From Verrucomicrobiota bacterium (GTDB taxonomy: Bacteria > Verrucomicrobiota > Verrucomicrobiia > Verrucomicrobiales > Verrucomicrobiaceae), in assembly GCA_017301975.1 (NCBI GenBank), contig JAFLEI010000018.1, positions 62,001 through 126,000 of the forward strand: a stretch of 64,000 bases of DNA, in the 5' to 3' direction. A program made the position numbers and the translations under genes. The notes below the pieces were generated by a model. It did no database searches. It was not told where the DNA came from and saw only the letters and a program-made list of their open reading frames with translations. Every line of letters starts with the position of its first letter. The stretch's first letter is position 1. Of the stretch, positions 35,460-43,595 are shown one piece after another.

Positions 35460-36080
35460 ATGGATATCTCGTCAAAAACATTCTCTGCCAAAGGCTTCGT
35501 GCTTCCGCACAGTCTTCCAGTGATTGTGCTGGACGACTGCTACCATTTCCCTGGCTGTCATCTGCCGCTGTTCATCTTTGAAGACCGCTACCGCCGCATG
35601 CTGGATCATGCGCTTCAAACCGATCGCATGTTCTGCGTCGGCGTTTCAGACGGTGCCAATGACGTCCTCCCTGTCACCACCGCCGGCCTGGTCCGCTGCT
35701 CGGTCAAAAATCCCGACGGCACCTCGCAGGTCATGCTTTACGGCGTCTGCCGCGTGCGCATCACCGGCTGGGATCAGATGAAGCCCTTCCGCATCGCCCG
35801 TGTGGAGCCCGTGCTCACCCAGCACGCTCCATCCAAAATCCTCCGCGCACTCAAATCCCGCGCCTTGGATCTCCTGCCACCGCCCACGGATGACAGCTGT
35901 GAAAGCATGCAGCAGATGCGCCACGAACTGGAGGAGATGGACGAAGCCGAAGCCGTCTGCGACATCATCGCCTTCCACTTCGTCCGAAAAAAAGCCGCCC
36001 TGCGCATTCTCCTCGAAGAATGCTGCCCCCAGCGCCGCTACGAAAAGCTCATCAGCGAGCTCGAAAAAGCACAGAGCTAA
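35460..36080 (+). CDS. LON N-terminal-domain protein
   Basis: 206 residues from the ATG at 35460; a GTG 22 codons upstream is in frame but less likely. The sequence LPVIVLDDCYHFPGCHLPLF followed by IFEDRYRRMLDHAL is the opening of the LON substrate-binding domain (PUA-like). The domain continues with VTTAGLVRCSV and GVCRVRI, then a helical half. There is no AAA+ ATPase or protease domain. Stand-alone LON-N proteins are common and of uncertain role, perhaps recognising protein substrates in the cytoplasm. Two direct REP-like repeats follow the stop immediately. Confidence 0.85.
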   Translation: MDISSKTFSAKGFVLPHSLPVIVLDDCYHFPGCHLPLFIFEDRYRRMLDHALQTDRMFCVGVSDGANDVLPVTTAGLVRCSVKNPDGTSQVMLYGVCRVRITGWDQMKPFRIARVEPVLTQHAPSKILRALKSRALDLLPPPTDDSCESMQQMRHELEEMDEAEAVCDIIAFHFVRKKAALRILLEECCPQRRYEKLISELEKAQS

Positions 36081-36144
36081 AAAAGTACTCCCGAGCTTTA
36101 ACTCGTTCAGGAAAGTACTAGCGAGCTTCAGCTCGTTCTGGAAA
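36081..36144 (+). repeat. Two tandem REP-like repeats
   Basis: Two direct copies (about 36081-36113 and 36112-36144), each with AAAGTACT, a CGAGCTT.A.CTCG core and TTC.GGAAA. They begin with the base after the LON-N stop codon and lie between convergent genes. Confidence 0.85.
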
Positions 36145-36196
36145 AGCTCCGCCAAAACCCAAAACACCCAAGCCTGCGAAGCGCAGCGCTGTGCCC

Positions 36197-37000
36197 TCAC
36201 TCCTCATCCCTCACCGGATTCGTCAGCGTCCCAATCTCCGCAATCTCCACGCTCACCAAATCCCCATCTCTCATAAACACCGGCGGAGTGCGCGCCGCAC
36301 CCACGCCATGCGGCGTACCCGTGAGGATCACCGTGCCCGGCATCAGCGTGGTGCTGCCGCTGAGAAACTCGATCAGCGTCGGCACATCAAAGATCATGTC
36401 ACTCGTGTTCCAATCCTGCATTGTCTCGCCATTGAGCACCGTCTTGATCGCAAGGCTGTTCGGGTTCGGTATCTCATCCGCCGTCACCAGCACCGGGCCC
36501 AGCGGGCAGAACGTATCAAACGACTTGCCACGGCACCACTGCCCGCCGCCGCCATGCTTCTGCCAGTCGCGCGCGCTCACATCATTCCCGCAGGTGTAGC
36601 CCAGTACATAATTCAGCGCATCGGCCCTGCTCACATTCTTCGCCTTCTTGCCAATCACCACCGCCAGTTCCGCCTCGTAATCGACCTTGTCACTCTTCAG
36701 CTTCGTCGGCAGCAGGATGGGCTCTCCGGGGTGCTGCACCACATTCGGCAGTTTCATGAACACCACCGGATGCTTCGGCAGTTCCGCCTTCGTCTCCTCC
36801 GCATGCTTCTTGTAGTTGAGCCCGATGCACACAATCGCAAACGGCTGCACCGGCGCGAGCAGCTTCGCCACCTCCGCCTTCCGCTCCGTCACGTGGTGCT
36901 CCCCAAAGATGTCGCCCTCAATCACCAACGCCGAGCCATCCTCCTGCTGAGCCGCATGCGCGATGTTGCCTTGTGAATCAGAATAGCGGATGATTTTCAT
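36197..37000 (-). CDS. Fumarylacetoacetate hydrolase-family protein
   Basis: 267 residues. After a short N-terminal domain, the catalytic FAH domain runs from about residue 60: CIGLNYKKHAEE, KLPNVVQHPGEPI, VDYEAELAVVIG with the metal-binding Glu pair, then YTCGNDVSARDWQ with the Asp, and LTGTPHGVG near the end. The set is complete, so it is probably an active Mg/Mn-dependent hydrolase or decarboxylase of acylpyruvates or 2-keto acids. It lies 52 bases behind hisA on the same strand, with a weak repeat-like sequence between. Substrate unknown. Confidence 0.88.
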   Translation of the reverse strand: MKIIRYSDSQGNIAHAAQQEDGSALVIEGDIFGEHHVTERKAEVAKLLAPVQPFAIVCIGLNYKKHAEETKAELPKHPVVFMKLPNVVQHPGEPILLPTKLKSDKVDYEAELAVVIGKKAKNVSRADALNYVLGYTCGNDVSARDWQKHGGGGQWCRGKSFDTFCPLGPVLVTADEIPNPNSLAIKTVLNGETMQDWNTSDMIFDVPTLIEFLSGSTTLMPGTVILTGTPHGVGAARTPPVFMRDGDLVSVEIAEIGTLTNPVRDEE

Positions 37001-37052
37001 AAGTTGGTAGTTCGGGCTTTAGCCTGTGATAGGAAACTGAAAAGTTAAACTC

Positions 37053-37817
37053 TCACCGCCCATTCCACGCCACCAGCTCCTCATACCTCGCCCCGGTGCC
37101 GCCGAACAAATCCAGCGCGCTCCCCACGGTGCCATCCACGCGCCCCTGGCTCAGTTCATCAATGCGCTTCAGATCATCCAGGTGCCGGATGCCGCCCGCA
37201 TACGTCATCGGGATCGGCGAGTGCTCACCGAGGAAACTCACCAGCGCTTCGTCGATCCCCTCGCACTTGCCCTCCACATCCACCGCATGGATCAAAAACT
37301 CCGCGCAATGCCCAGCGAGAAAGCGCAGCGACTCCGGTGTCACCTCCAGCGTGGTCAGCGTCTGCCAACGATTCATCGCCACCGTCCAGCCCGTGGCCGT
37401 CGTCTTGCAGCTCAGGTCAATGACGAGCCGTTCCTTGCCTGCGGCTGCGACCATGGCATCCAGCTTCGCCTGATTGAACGTGCCGTCCGCTTCAAACAGG
37501 TAGCTCGTCACGATCACATGGCTGGCTCCGGCCTGCAGATACTCAGCCGCATTCTCCGGGCGGATGCCCCCGCCCACCTGCAGCCCGCCAGGATAGGCCG
37601 CCGTCGCCGCCTTGGCTGCCGCCTCATTCCCCTTCCCAAGCAGGATCACATGCCCGCCCGTGAGACCGTCGCGCTTGTAAAGCTCCCCATACCACGCCGC
37701 ATCGCGATCGCTCACAAAGTTCGTTTTCAGCGCCGTCCCATCATCCCGCAGCGAGGAGCCGACGATCTGTTTTACTCGGCCGTCGTGGAGGTCAATGCAG
37801 GGGCGGAAAAGGGTCAT
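37053..37817 (-). CDS. hisA: Phosphoribosylformimino-5-aminoimidazole carboxamide ribotide isomerase, eukaryotic type
   Basis: 254 residues from the ATG at 37817, which gives the family start MTLFRPCIDLHDGRVKQIVG. The LHDGxVKQIVG signature and the long insert around LSCKTTATGWTVAMNRWQTL mark the eukaryotic-type (HIS6-like) branch, not the usual bacterial HisA. TIM-barrel phosphate sites are seen as VGGGIRP and AGGIRHLDDL. It catalyses the Amadori-type isomerisation in histidine biosynthesis in the cytoplasm. No other his gene is in the window. Confidence 0.9.
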   Translation of the reverse strand: MTLFRPCIDLHDGRVKQIVGSSLRDDGTALKTNFVSDRDAAWYGELYKRDGLTGGHVILLGKGNEAAAKAATAAYPGGLQVGGGIRPENAAEYLQAGASHVIVTSYLFEADGTFNQAKLDAMVAAAGKERLVIDLSCKTTATGWTVAMNRWQTLTTLEVTPESLRFLAGHCAEFLIHAVDVEGKCEGIDEALVSFLGEHSPIPMTYAGGIRHLDDLKRIDELSQGRVDGTVGSALDLFGGTGARYEELVAWNGR

Positions 37818-37952
37818 GGTGAGGCTGTAAATCTTTCCCTTCCTCCTACTCCGACTCTTCGTCCCTTCAAGGCAGGATCTCACCATTAGCACGCTGCTGG
37901 CTGACCGCTCCACTCTTGACTACTCTCCCTTCCCTGCTTTGATACTCATACC

Positions 37953-38009
37953 ATGACCACGCCCGCCAAGGCACTTCTTCTTCTCTCCCTGCGACTTACG
38001 CTAGGGTAG
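37953..38009 (+). CDS. Leucine-rich leader peptide upstream of leuA
   Basis: An 18-codon reading frame, MTTPAKALLLLSLRLTLG, ending TAG 120 bases before leuA. Seven of 18 residues are leucine, four consecutive (residues 8-11: CTT CTT CTT CTC) and three more at 13, 15 and 17. Four of the seven codons are CTT, which looks rare beside the CTG/CTC-rich genes here. This is the expected form of an amino-acid attenuator peptide, in which ribosome stalling at low leucyl-tRNA switches on the gene downstream. The 312-base gap between hisA and leuA otherwise holds only promoter and leader sequence. Confidence 0.75.
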   Translation: MTTPAKALLLLSLRLTLG

Positions 38010-38129
38010 GCGGCCCGTGTTTCCTCGTCATGCCCTTTGCCGTCACGTCGCGGCTGTTTCTCTCAGGTCAGGAAAATCCATCCTGCGCACGCCTGAAATC
38101 TCGCTAATCCTTTCCATTCTGTTTTTGTC
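38010..38129 (+). promoter_or_regulatory. leuA leader region, probable attenuation control
   Basis: Between the leader-peptide stop and the leuA ATG, alternative pairings are possible: CAGGA/TCCTG at about 38073-38090 nested inside TCAGG/CCTGA. A T5 run lies at 38122-38126, just before the ATG, without a strong GC stem directly in front of it. Control could therefore act on translation start rather than by a classical terminator. Confidence 0.45.
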
Positions 38130-39794
38130 ATGTTGAAAAATCCGTCCTCCAAGTATCAGCCCTTTCCGCTGGTCTCCATCCCCAACCGTCAATGGCCCTC
38201 CCGTCATCTGACCCATGCCCCCATCTGGTGCAGCGTCGATCTGCGCGATGGCAATCAGGCGCTCGCCGTGCCGATGAACGTCTCCCAGAAACTCGAGATG
38301 TTCGATGCCCTGGTGAAATGCGGATTCAAGGAAATCGAAGTCGGCTTTCCCTCCGCCTCCAACACCGAGTTCCAGTTCAACCGCCGCCTCATCGAGGAAA
38401 AGCGCATCCCAGACGATGTCACCATCCAGTGCCTGGTGCAGGCCCGTGAGGACTTGATCGAGAAGACCGTCGAGTCCCTTTTGGGCGCGAAGAAAGTCGT
38501 CATCCACATGTACAACAGCACGTCCCCCGCCCAGCGGAAATACGTGTTTGGCAAGACCAAGGAAGAGATCATCACCGTGGCCATCAAAGGCGCGCAGATG
38601 ATCAAGGACCGCCTGCATCGCCTTACTGAAGGTGGCACTCAGGTGACCCTGCAGTACTCGCCCGAAAGCTTCAGCGCCACGGAAGTCGAATTTGCCAAGG
38701 AGATCAGTGAAGCCGTCATGGATGTCTGGCAGCCGACTCCCGAGCACAAGATGATCCTCAATCTGCCCGACACCGTCGAGGTGGCCATGCCCAATGTGTA
38801 TGCCGATCAAATCGAATGGATCTGCACCAACATCAAAAACCGCGAGAGCCTCATCATCAGCCTGCACACGCACAATGATCGCGGCACCGGCACCGCCGCC
38901 ACGGAGCTCGGCCTGCTGGCTGGTGCCGACCGCGTCGAAGGCACCTTGTTTGGCAATGGCGAACGCACCGGTAATCTCGACATCGTTCAGGTGGCCATGA
39001 ACCTCTACATGCACGGCATCGCTCCCGGCCTGGATTTCAGCGACATGAGCGGCCTCATCCACATGTATGAGCGCACCACCGGCATGACCGTCGCCCCGCG
39101 TCATCCTTACGCGGGCGAGCTCGTCTTCACCGCATTCAGCGGCAGCCACCAAGACGCCATCAAGAAGGGCCTTTCCGGCTACGAGGAGCACAAATCCATC
39201 TGGGACGTTCCCTACCTCACCATTGACCCCAACGACATCGGCCGCGAATACCGCGAGGTCATTCGCGTGAACTCGCAGAGCGGCAAAGGCGGCGTCGCCT
39301 ATTTGCTCGAAAGCGAGTTCGGCATCGAACTGCCCAAGGACATGCAGCGCGAGTTCGGCCCTCTGGCCAACGACATCGTGGACAAGCTGGGCCGCGAAGT
39401 CACCGCCGCCGAACTGAAAGGCATGTTCTGGAAAGAGTACATCGAGCGCGAAACCCCCTTCGCCCTCCATCACTTCCATGCCGATGGCGTGGACGGCATC
39501 TTCACCTGCCGCAGCAGCCTCGTCATCAATGGCCAGGAACGCGGCATCACCGGCACCGGCAACGGCCCCATTGCCGCCTTTGCTCACGCCTTGATCAAAG
39601 ACGCCGGAGCGCCAGCGTTCGAAGTCGCCACCTACCGCGAGCAAAGCCTCAGTTCCGGTACCGAAGCCAGCGCCCTCGCCTTCATTCAGATCAAAACCGC
39701 CAGCGGCAAAACCATCTGGGGCGCAGGCGTCGATACCAACATCGAACTCGCCTCCATCAAAGCGATCCTCAGCGCCGTGAATCGGGCATCATAA
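38130..39794 (+). CDS. leuA: 2-isopropylmalate synthase
   Basis: 554 residues, the length of the long (type 2) LeuA branch that starts like KYQPFP followed by NRQWPSRHLTHAPIWCSVDL. The HMGL-like TIM barrel has DLRDGNQA with the metal Asp, EVGFPSAS and SLHTHNDRGTGTAATEL with the HxH metal ligands. The C-terminal 110 residues (GVDGIFTCRSSLVINGQERG onwards) are the leucine-binding regulatory domain, so feedback inhibition is expected. The enzyme condenses acetyl-CoA with 2-ketoisovalerate, the first committed step to leucine. Expression is probably also tuned by the leader peptide upstream. Confidence 0.95.
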   Translation: MLKNPSSKYQPFPLVSIPNRQWPSRHLTHAPIWCSVDLRDGNQALAVPMNVSQKLEMFDALVKCGFKEIEVGFPSASNTEFQFNRRLIEEKRIPDDVTIQCLVQAREDLIEKTVESLLGAKKVVIHMYNSTSPAQRKYVFGKTKEEIITVAIKGAQMIKDRLHRLTEGGTQVTLQYSPESFSATEVEFAKEISEAVMDVWQPTPEHKMILNLPDTVEVAMPNVYADQIEWICTNIKNRESLIISLHTHNDRGTGTAATELGLLAGADRVEGTLFGNGERTGNLDIVQVAMNLYMHGIAPGLDFSDMSGLIHMYERTTGMTVAPRHPYAGELVFTAFSGSHQDAIKKGLSGYEEHKSIWDVPYLTIDPNDIGREYREVIRVNSQSGKGGVAYLLESEFGIELPKDMQREFGPLANDIVDKLGREVTAAELKGMFWKEYIERETPFALHHFHADGVDGIFTCRSSLVINGQERGITGTGNGPIAAFAHALIKDAGAPAFEVATYREQSLSSGTEASALAFIQIKTASGKTIWGAGVDTNIELASIKAILSAVNRAS

Positions 39795-39875
39795 AGTAGT
39801 CGAGAGCTTTAGCTCGGTCTGGATTCTGGAGGAATCGTCAAGCCTCCCCAGAACGAGCTAAAGCACAGCACTCCC
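39793..39875. repeat. Inverted pair of REP-like repeats after leuA
   Basis: A plus copy (39793-39823) overlaps the leuA stop codon, and a degenerate minus copy lies at about 39845-39875. The core of the first is GAGCTTTAGCTC; the second keeps GAGCTAAAGC only. A hairpin here could serve as the leuA 3' end. Confidence 0.7.
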
Positions 39876-39927
39876 TTGTCTCATGTGCCCGCACTTGCAC
39901 GAGTGGCAGCACAACAGCGATGTCCCC

Positions 39928-40443
39928 TCAAAAGGCGCTTTCAGACGTGTCGTAGTAAGGTTTGCTGTAAAAATCATTCCACAGCGGTCGACCAATCAGC
40001 AAACCTGCAATGAACAGCCCAATTCCAATGCCGAACTTGGTCAGTCCATAAGACAAGCTGCCGACCTGAAGCACCGCGTTGGACGGTTTGAGAGGGTCGT
40101 AGTGGACCGTAGTCGGCATGCCGACCGAATACTCGGCAATCATTTCCAAAGCCTCAGCCTTGGTGCCTGCGCTCATGCTGTCATGACGGATTCGTTGTGC
40201 TGAGTAGGGCGTGCCGTTCAGTTCGTAATAGTACCGCATCGTCGGAATGTAGTCCCCGCTATTCCCTCTGCCGGACCTCTTCCAGGCTTCCTTGGCATGC
40301 ACCGTCCCCTGCACGGTCGGCCAGGATTTCGCCTTGGCTGTGAAGACCATGCCCGAGACGCCCGTCCACATGAAATAAATCCCTGAGATGAGCAGCAGCA
40401 GGACCAGGCTGATGGGTTTGAATATGAATGAGCTCGGCAGCAT
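39928..40443 (-). CDS. DUF3592 membrane protein
   Basis: 171 residues with membrane helices at about 12-34 and 135-155. The region between them has the DUF3592 pattern: SWPTVQGTVHAKEAWKRSG, a strand with YYYELNGTPYSAQRI, then Y..G....V.Y.P..P..AVL. The loop between the helices is probably outside the cytoplasm. The domain is widespread and its role unknown. The gene is divergent from the HAD phosphatase gene; the 144 bases between hold the promoters. Confidence 0.8.
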   Translation of the reverse strand: MLPSSFIFKPISLVLLLLISGIYFMWTGVSGMVFTAKAKSWPTVQGTVHAKEAWKRSGRGNSGDYIPTMRYYYELNGTPYSAQRIRHDSMSAGTKAEALEMIAEYSVGMPTTVHYDPLKPSNAVLQVGSLSYGLTKFGIGIGLFIAGLLIGRPLWNDFYSKPYYDTSESAF

Positions 40444-40587
40444 TGAAGCACGCTTATGCAGTATCTTGCCGCTGCGAAATACAATCCTGCCTGGCCTTTG
40501 GAAGTATCCTCATTGAACCAGTCGCTGATCCGAAGTGAAACTGTCCAGTTGCCGCCTTGGGCTGTTTGAGGTTTATGAACGTACCCC

Positions 40588-41181
40588 ATGCCCCTCCAAA
40601 TCCCCGACTACCCCTTTCAAGCCTACATCTTCGACTGCGACGGCACGCTCGTCGATTCCATGCCCCTCCACTACCATGCTTGGACAGACGCACTGAACCA
40701 GCACGACGCTCCGTTCGTGTTCACGGAGGAGGAGTTCTACGCGAGTGCCGGCATGAAGGAGCAGGACGTGGTCAGGCAGCTCAACGCCAAGCACGGCACC
40801 AACCTCGATCCCGTCAGCGTGGATGAGCTGAAAATGGAGATCTTCGCCAAACGCATACCTGAAGTACAGGCCGTCGGCCCCGTGGCCGAATTCGCCAAAT
40901 CTCTCTTCGGGCACTTCCCCATCGCCGTGGCCTCCGGCAGCGAAGAGTCCACCGTGCGCGGCTGCCTGACCGCCACCGGCTTGATCGACCTCTTCCCCAT
41001 CATCATCACCCCCAGGAAGGTGAAGCACGGCAAACCCGCCCCCGACATGTTCCTCCTCGCCGCCGAGCAGATGGGCATCGCCCCCAGCGAATGCCTCGTC
41101 CTCGAAGACGGCAACAGCGGCATCCAGGCTGCGAACGCAGCGGGGATGCAGTCCGTGTTTATTCCAAGGACGCTCCGGTAA
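40588..41181 (+). CDS. HAD-superfamily hydrolase, beta-phosphoglucomutase-like
   Basis: 197 residues. Motif I is FDCDGTLVDSMPLH with both catalytic Asp residues, followed by a helical cap (YASAGMKEQDVV). Motif II is VASGSEES with the Ser, motif III KHGKPAPDMFLLAAEQMG with the Lys, and motif IV LVLEDGNSGIQAANAAG with the acidic pair. All are intact, so it should act on a small phosphorylated compound, as phosphatase or phosphosugar mutase. The nearest subgroup is beta-phosphoglucomutase/sugar phosphatase. A REP-like repeat follows three bases after the stop. Confidence 0.9.
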   Translation: MPLQIPDYPFQAYIFDCDGTLVDSMPLHYHAWTDALNQHDAPFVFTEEEFYASAGMKEQDVVRQLNAKHGTNLDPVSVDELKMEIFAKRIPEVQAVGPVAEFAKSLFGHFPIAVASGSEESTVRGCLTATGLIDLFPIIITPRKVKHGKPAPDMFLLAAEQMGIAPSECLVLEDGNSGIQAANAAGMQSVFIPRTLR

Positions 41182-41184
41182 ACC

Positions 41185-41215
41185 AAAGTACTCGTGAGCT
41201 TCAGCTCACTCTGGA
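41185..41215 (+). repeat. REP-like repeat left of the RAYT gene
   Basis: AAAGTACTCGTGAGCTTCAG followed by CTCACTCTGGA. The plus-oriented copy lies between the HAD stop and the 3' end of the transposase gene. Confidence 0.85.
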
Positions 41216-41251
41216 ACTCCGCAAACACCCAGCACGTTCAAAATCCCGCTA

Positions 41252-41935
41252 CTACCTCGTCAGTCCAAAGCGCACCAGTACTTCATCCTCGCTCAGCCCA
41301 GACTCAGCACCCACACCGAGAACAAACCCACTCTTCAATCCTGCCTTGCCAGGATTCAAAGCGATGTAACGCCTGAAGTGATCCAATTGCGCCTCACTGC
41401 GCACAATGTGGTCAAAAGCCTCGCGATGCCAGAGTCTGCCGGACGTGCCTCGCGCCAGGTTGATCTCCCGCGCACTTCCGCCCTTCCAGCGCTGTACCTT
41501 GTCACACAGCTCTCTGCCCTCCACAGGTTCAACAAGTGCGTGAAAGTGATTGGGCATGATGACCCACGCATCGAGCTGGTATTCGTTTCCATGTCCTCCT
41601 ACCAGCTTGCGGATCAACACATCGGCACATGTAGAGTCAGCCAGCGGGCATGCGCCATGCCCGGCATCCAGCAACTCATGAAATCGAGCGGTAAACTCAC
41701 GATGATACTCATGCCTCTGTTCTTCCATGAGCCGATCAAGCTGCAGTGCCGAGCTGAGTCCATGGGCGTCAAGCCATGCATTTCGCAGCCTGCGCCAGTG
41801 ATCGAGCACATCCGCCGGCAGAGAATCCGCGAGGCGAGAGGTCACAAAGTAAGTCGTCCCCTGCTGCTGCCAATGCGGGAGATTCCCTCGATGCCGCCGC
41901 ACCTTCTCATTTGGATCAAACGGCTTGAATGGCAT
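41252..41935 (-). CDS. REP-associated tyrosine transposase (RAYT, Y1_Tnp family)
   Basis: 227 residues. The N-terminus NLPHWQQQGTTYFVTSRLAD is typical of RAYTs. The HuH metal motif is WVIMPNHFHALVEP with His130 and His132, and the catalytic Tyr is probably Tyr190 in FRRYIALNP. It therefore belongs to the IS200-like single-strand transposases that, in RAYT form, are host-fixed and act on REP sequences instead of their own ends. Copies of the palindromic repeat flank it on both sides (41185, 41948-42010, 42127-42164), which makes it the likely source of the whole repeat family. All motifs look intact. Confidence 0.92.
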   Translation of the reverse strand: MPFKPFDPNEKVRRHRGNLPHWQQQGTTYFVTSRLADSLPADVLDHWRRLRNAWLDAHGLSSALQLDRLMEEQRHEYHREFTARFHELLDAGHGACPLADSTCADVLIRKLVGGHGNEYQLDAWVIMPNHFHALVEPVEGRELCDKVQRWKGGSAREINLARGTSGRLWHREAFDHIVRSEAQLDHFRRYIALNPGKAGLKSGFVLGVGAESGLSEDEVLVRFGLTR

Positions 41936-41947
41936 GCTGGCAAAAAT

Positions 41948-42010
41948 AAAGCACTCGTAAGCTTCAGCTCACTCTGAAAAGTACTCGCGAGCTTTAGCTC
42001 GCTCCGGAAA
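41948..42010 (+). repeat. Two tandem REP-like repeats right of the RAYT gene
   Basis: Direct copies at about 41948-41979 (variant core TAAGCTTCAGCTCA) and 41978-42010 (full core CGAGCTTTAGCTCG). They start 13 bases upstream of the transposase ATG and so cover its promoter region. Confidence 0.85.
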
Positions 42011-42126
42011 CTCCGCAAGCTGACGAAGCACACTCACCACAAAAGCGCGGCGTTTGATTAGGAAAATAACCGAACATGGGGTTGAAGCGTGGACGGACCA
42101 GTTTTGGACTCCGTGTGTTTACGATG

Positions 42127-42164
42127 TTTCCCAGAAGCGAGCTAAAGCTCGCGAGTACTTTTTT
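42127..42164 (-). repeat. REP-like repeat overlapping the rsmA-NUDIX 3' end
   Basis: Minus-oriented copy with full core and AGTACTTTTTT end. Read leftward it supplies the last codons and the TAG of the rsmA-NUDIX gene. It faces the two plus-oriented copies at 41948-42010 across about 115 bases. Confidence 0.85.
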
Positions 42165-43503
42165 CCTTCCACGCCTTCCAGCACGTCACAAACCCCTTCG
42201 CGAAATCCTGCGGCCGCGCCTCCACCCACGCGCTGATATCCTCCGGCTTGAACCAATCCCCCGTGGCGATCTCCTCCGGCAGGCAGCGCACCGGCCCGTC
42301 ATGCCGCGCGATGCGTAGCTCCACGAATTCGTGGTCCGTATTGTCTCCCGCTGGAATCTGCGCCGCCAGTTCAGTGGCTTCCACGTGAATGCCCACTTCT
42401 TCTCCCAGTTCTCGCACCGCGGCGCTGGCGTAGCCTTCCCCGGCATCCAGATGCCCTGCGGCACTGCTGTCCCACTTGAGCGGTGACACATCCTTGAGAT
42501 GCGACCGCTGCTGCAGGTAGATGAATCCGCGTTTGTTGATCACAAAGACATGCACCGCACGGTGCAGCAGTCCGCGCTTGTGCACCTCCCCGCGCGTGAG
42601 CTGCTCGATGACCTCGTTGCGCTCATTGACCACATCAAACATCTCGCTCGCCTTCTGGCCCGCATCGGCCTCGTGGCGCTGTTCATAATAACGGGCGATC
42701 TGAATCCACTGCGCCAAAGACAACGCCTCAGCACGCACCATCGCAGTCACACCCAGCGCCTCGATCAATGCCTCCCAGCCACCGGGGGCCTCAGGCAGCA
42801 GATTCTTCAATTGCTTGCGCCGCTGGGAGAATCCCATGCGCACCAGTCGGTCAAACAGCACATGGTCAAACACCGGCAGCGTGGCGGGATCTCGCGGCGT
42901 GAGGCGGATGATCGCGGAGTCCACCCGCGGCTTCGGCACAAAGACTTCCGGCGGCACCACCCGCAGCATCTCCACGTTCCAGTCCTTCTGCACCAGCAGG
43001 CTTAGCGCACCGTAGGCATCGTCCTCACAGGTGGCGGCGAGGCGGTCACACACCTCCTTTTGCAGCATGAACACCGCGCATCCGACCGGCGATGGCGGCG
43101 TGAGCCAGTGCTTCAAGATCTCGCTGCCGACCGAATACGGCAGATTCCCCACGATTCGCAGCGGCCCGTGCTTGAACCAAGCACGCAGATTGATGCGCGT
43201 GGCGTCGTTGTGAATGACCTCAACGTCGTCCCGGCCTTCAAACTGGCTCTGCAACTCCGGCGCGAGCTGGGAATCTTTTTCAATCAAAATAAGTTTCTTC
43301 GGTCTGCCCACCAAGTGCTTCGTCAAAGCCCCCATGCCGGGTCCGATTTCCACCACCATGTCAGCCCCATCCGGCTGCACCTGATCGCCGATCCACCGGG
43401 CAATCTCCTCGTCCTGCAGGAAGTTCTGCCCCATGCTCTTGCGTGGGGTGAAGTGCGGGCGGGGTGGCGGGGCTTCGGAGCGGCGTTGGTCGCGGTATCT
43501 CAT
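42142..43503 (-). CDS. rsmA: 16S rRNA dimethyladenosine transferase fused to a NUDIX hydrolase
   Basis: 453 residues from the ATG at 43503 (GGTGGAAG about nine bases upstream). Residues 1-275 are RsmA/KsgA: RKSMGQNFLQDEEIA, the SAM loop VEIGPGMGALTKHL and the catalytic NLPY in GNLPYSVGSEIL. They are followed by the usual C-terminal helical part. From about 300 a NUDIX domain begins with MFDVVNERNEVIEQLTRGEV, as in IPP-isomerase-like hydrolases. It has a perfect NUDIX box, GHLDAGEGYASAAVRELGEE. The first half dimethylates two adenines at the 3' end of 16S rRNA; the second hydrolyses an unknown nucleotide or diphosphate. The last six residues come from a REP-like repeat. Confidence 0.9.
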   Translation of the reverse strand: MRYRDQRRSEAPPPRPHFTPRKSMGQNFLQDEEIARWIGDQVQPDGADMVVEIGPGMGALTKHLVGRPKKLILIEKDSQLAPELQSQFEGRDDVEVIHNDATRINLRAWFKHGPLRIVGNLPYSVGSEILKHWLTPPSPVGCAVFMLQKEVCDRLAATCEDDAYGALSLLVQKDWNVEMLRVVPPEVFVPKPRVDSAIIRLTPRDPATLPVFDHVLFDRLVRMGFSQRRKQLKNLLPEAPGGWEALIEALGVTAMVRAEALSLAQWIQIARYYEQRHEADAGQKASEMFDVVNERNEVIEQLTRGEVHKRGLLHRAVHVFVINKRGFIYLQQRSHLKDVSPLKWDSSAAGHLDAGEGYASAAVRELGEEVGIHVEATELAAQIPAGDNTDHEFVELRIARHDGPVRCLPEEIATGDWFKPEDISAWVEARPQDFAKGFVTCWKAWKEKSTREL

Positions 43504-43595
43504 TGCCGCATCTTCCACCGTTCTGCGCTTCCATCAAACCAATCCATTCAGGCAGCCAATACTTGACCCCCGGCATGAATGAAGCACTCTTGAGG

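Noticed and set aside
37003..37032. GTTCGGGCTTTAGCCTG between hisA and the FAH-family gene, similar to the repeat core
   Set aside because: Only the central six bases and weak flanks match; too diverged to count as a copy.
38043..39644. Open frame of about 533 codons antisense to leuA
   Set aside because: leuA is unambiguous; the antisense product has no family features.
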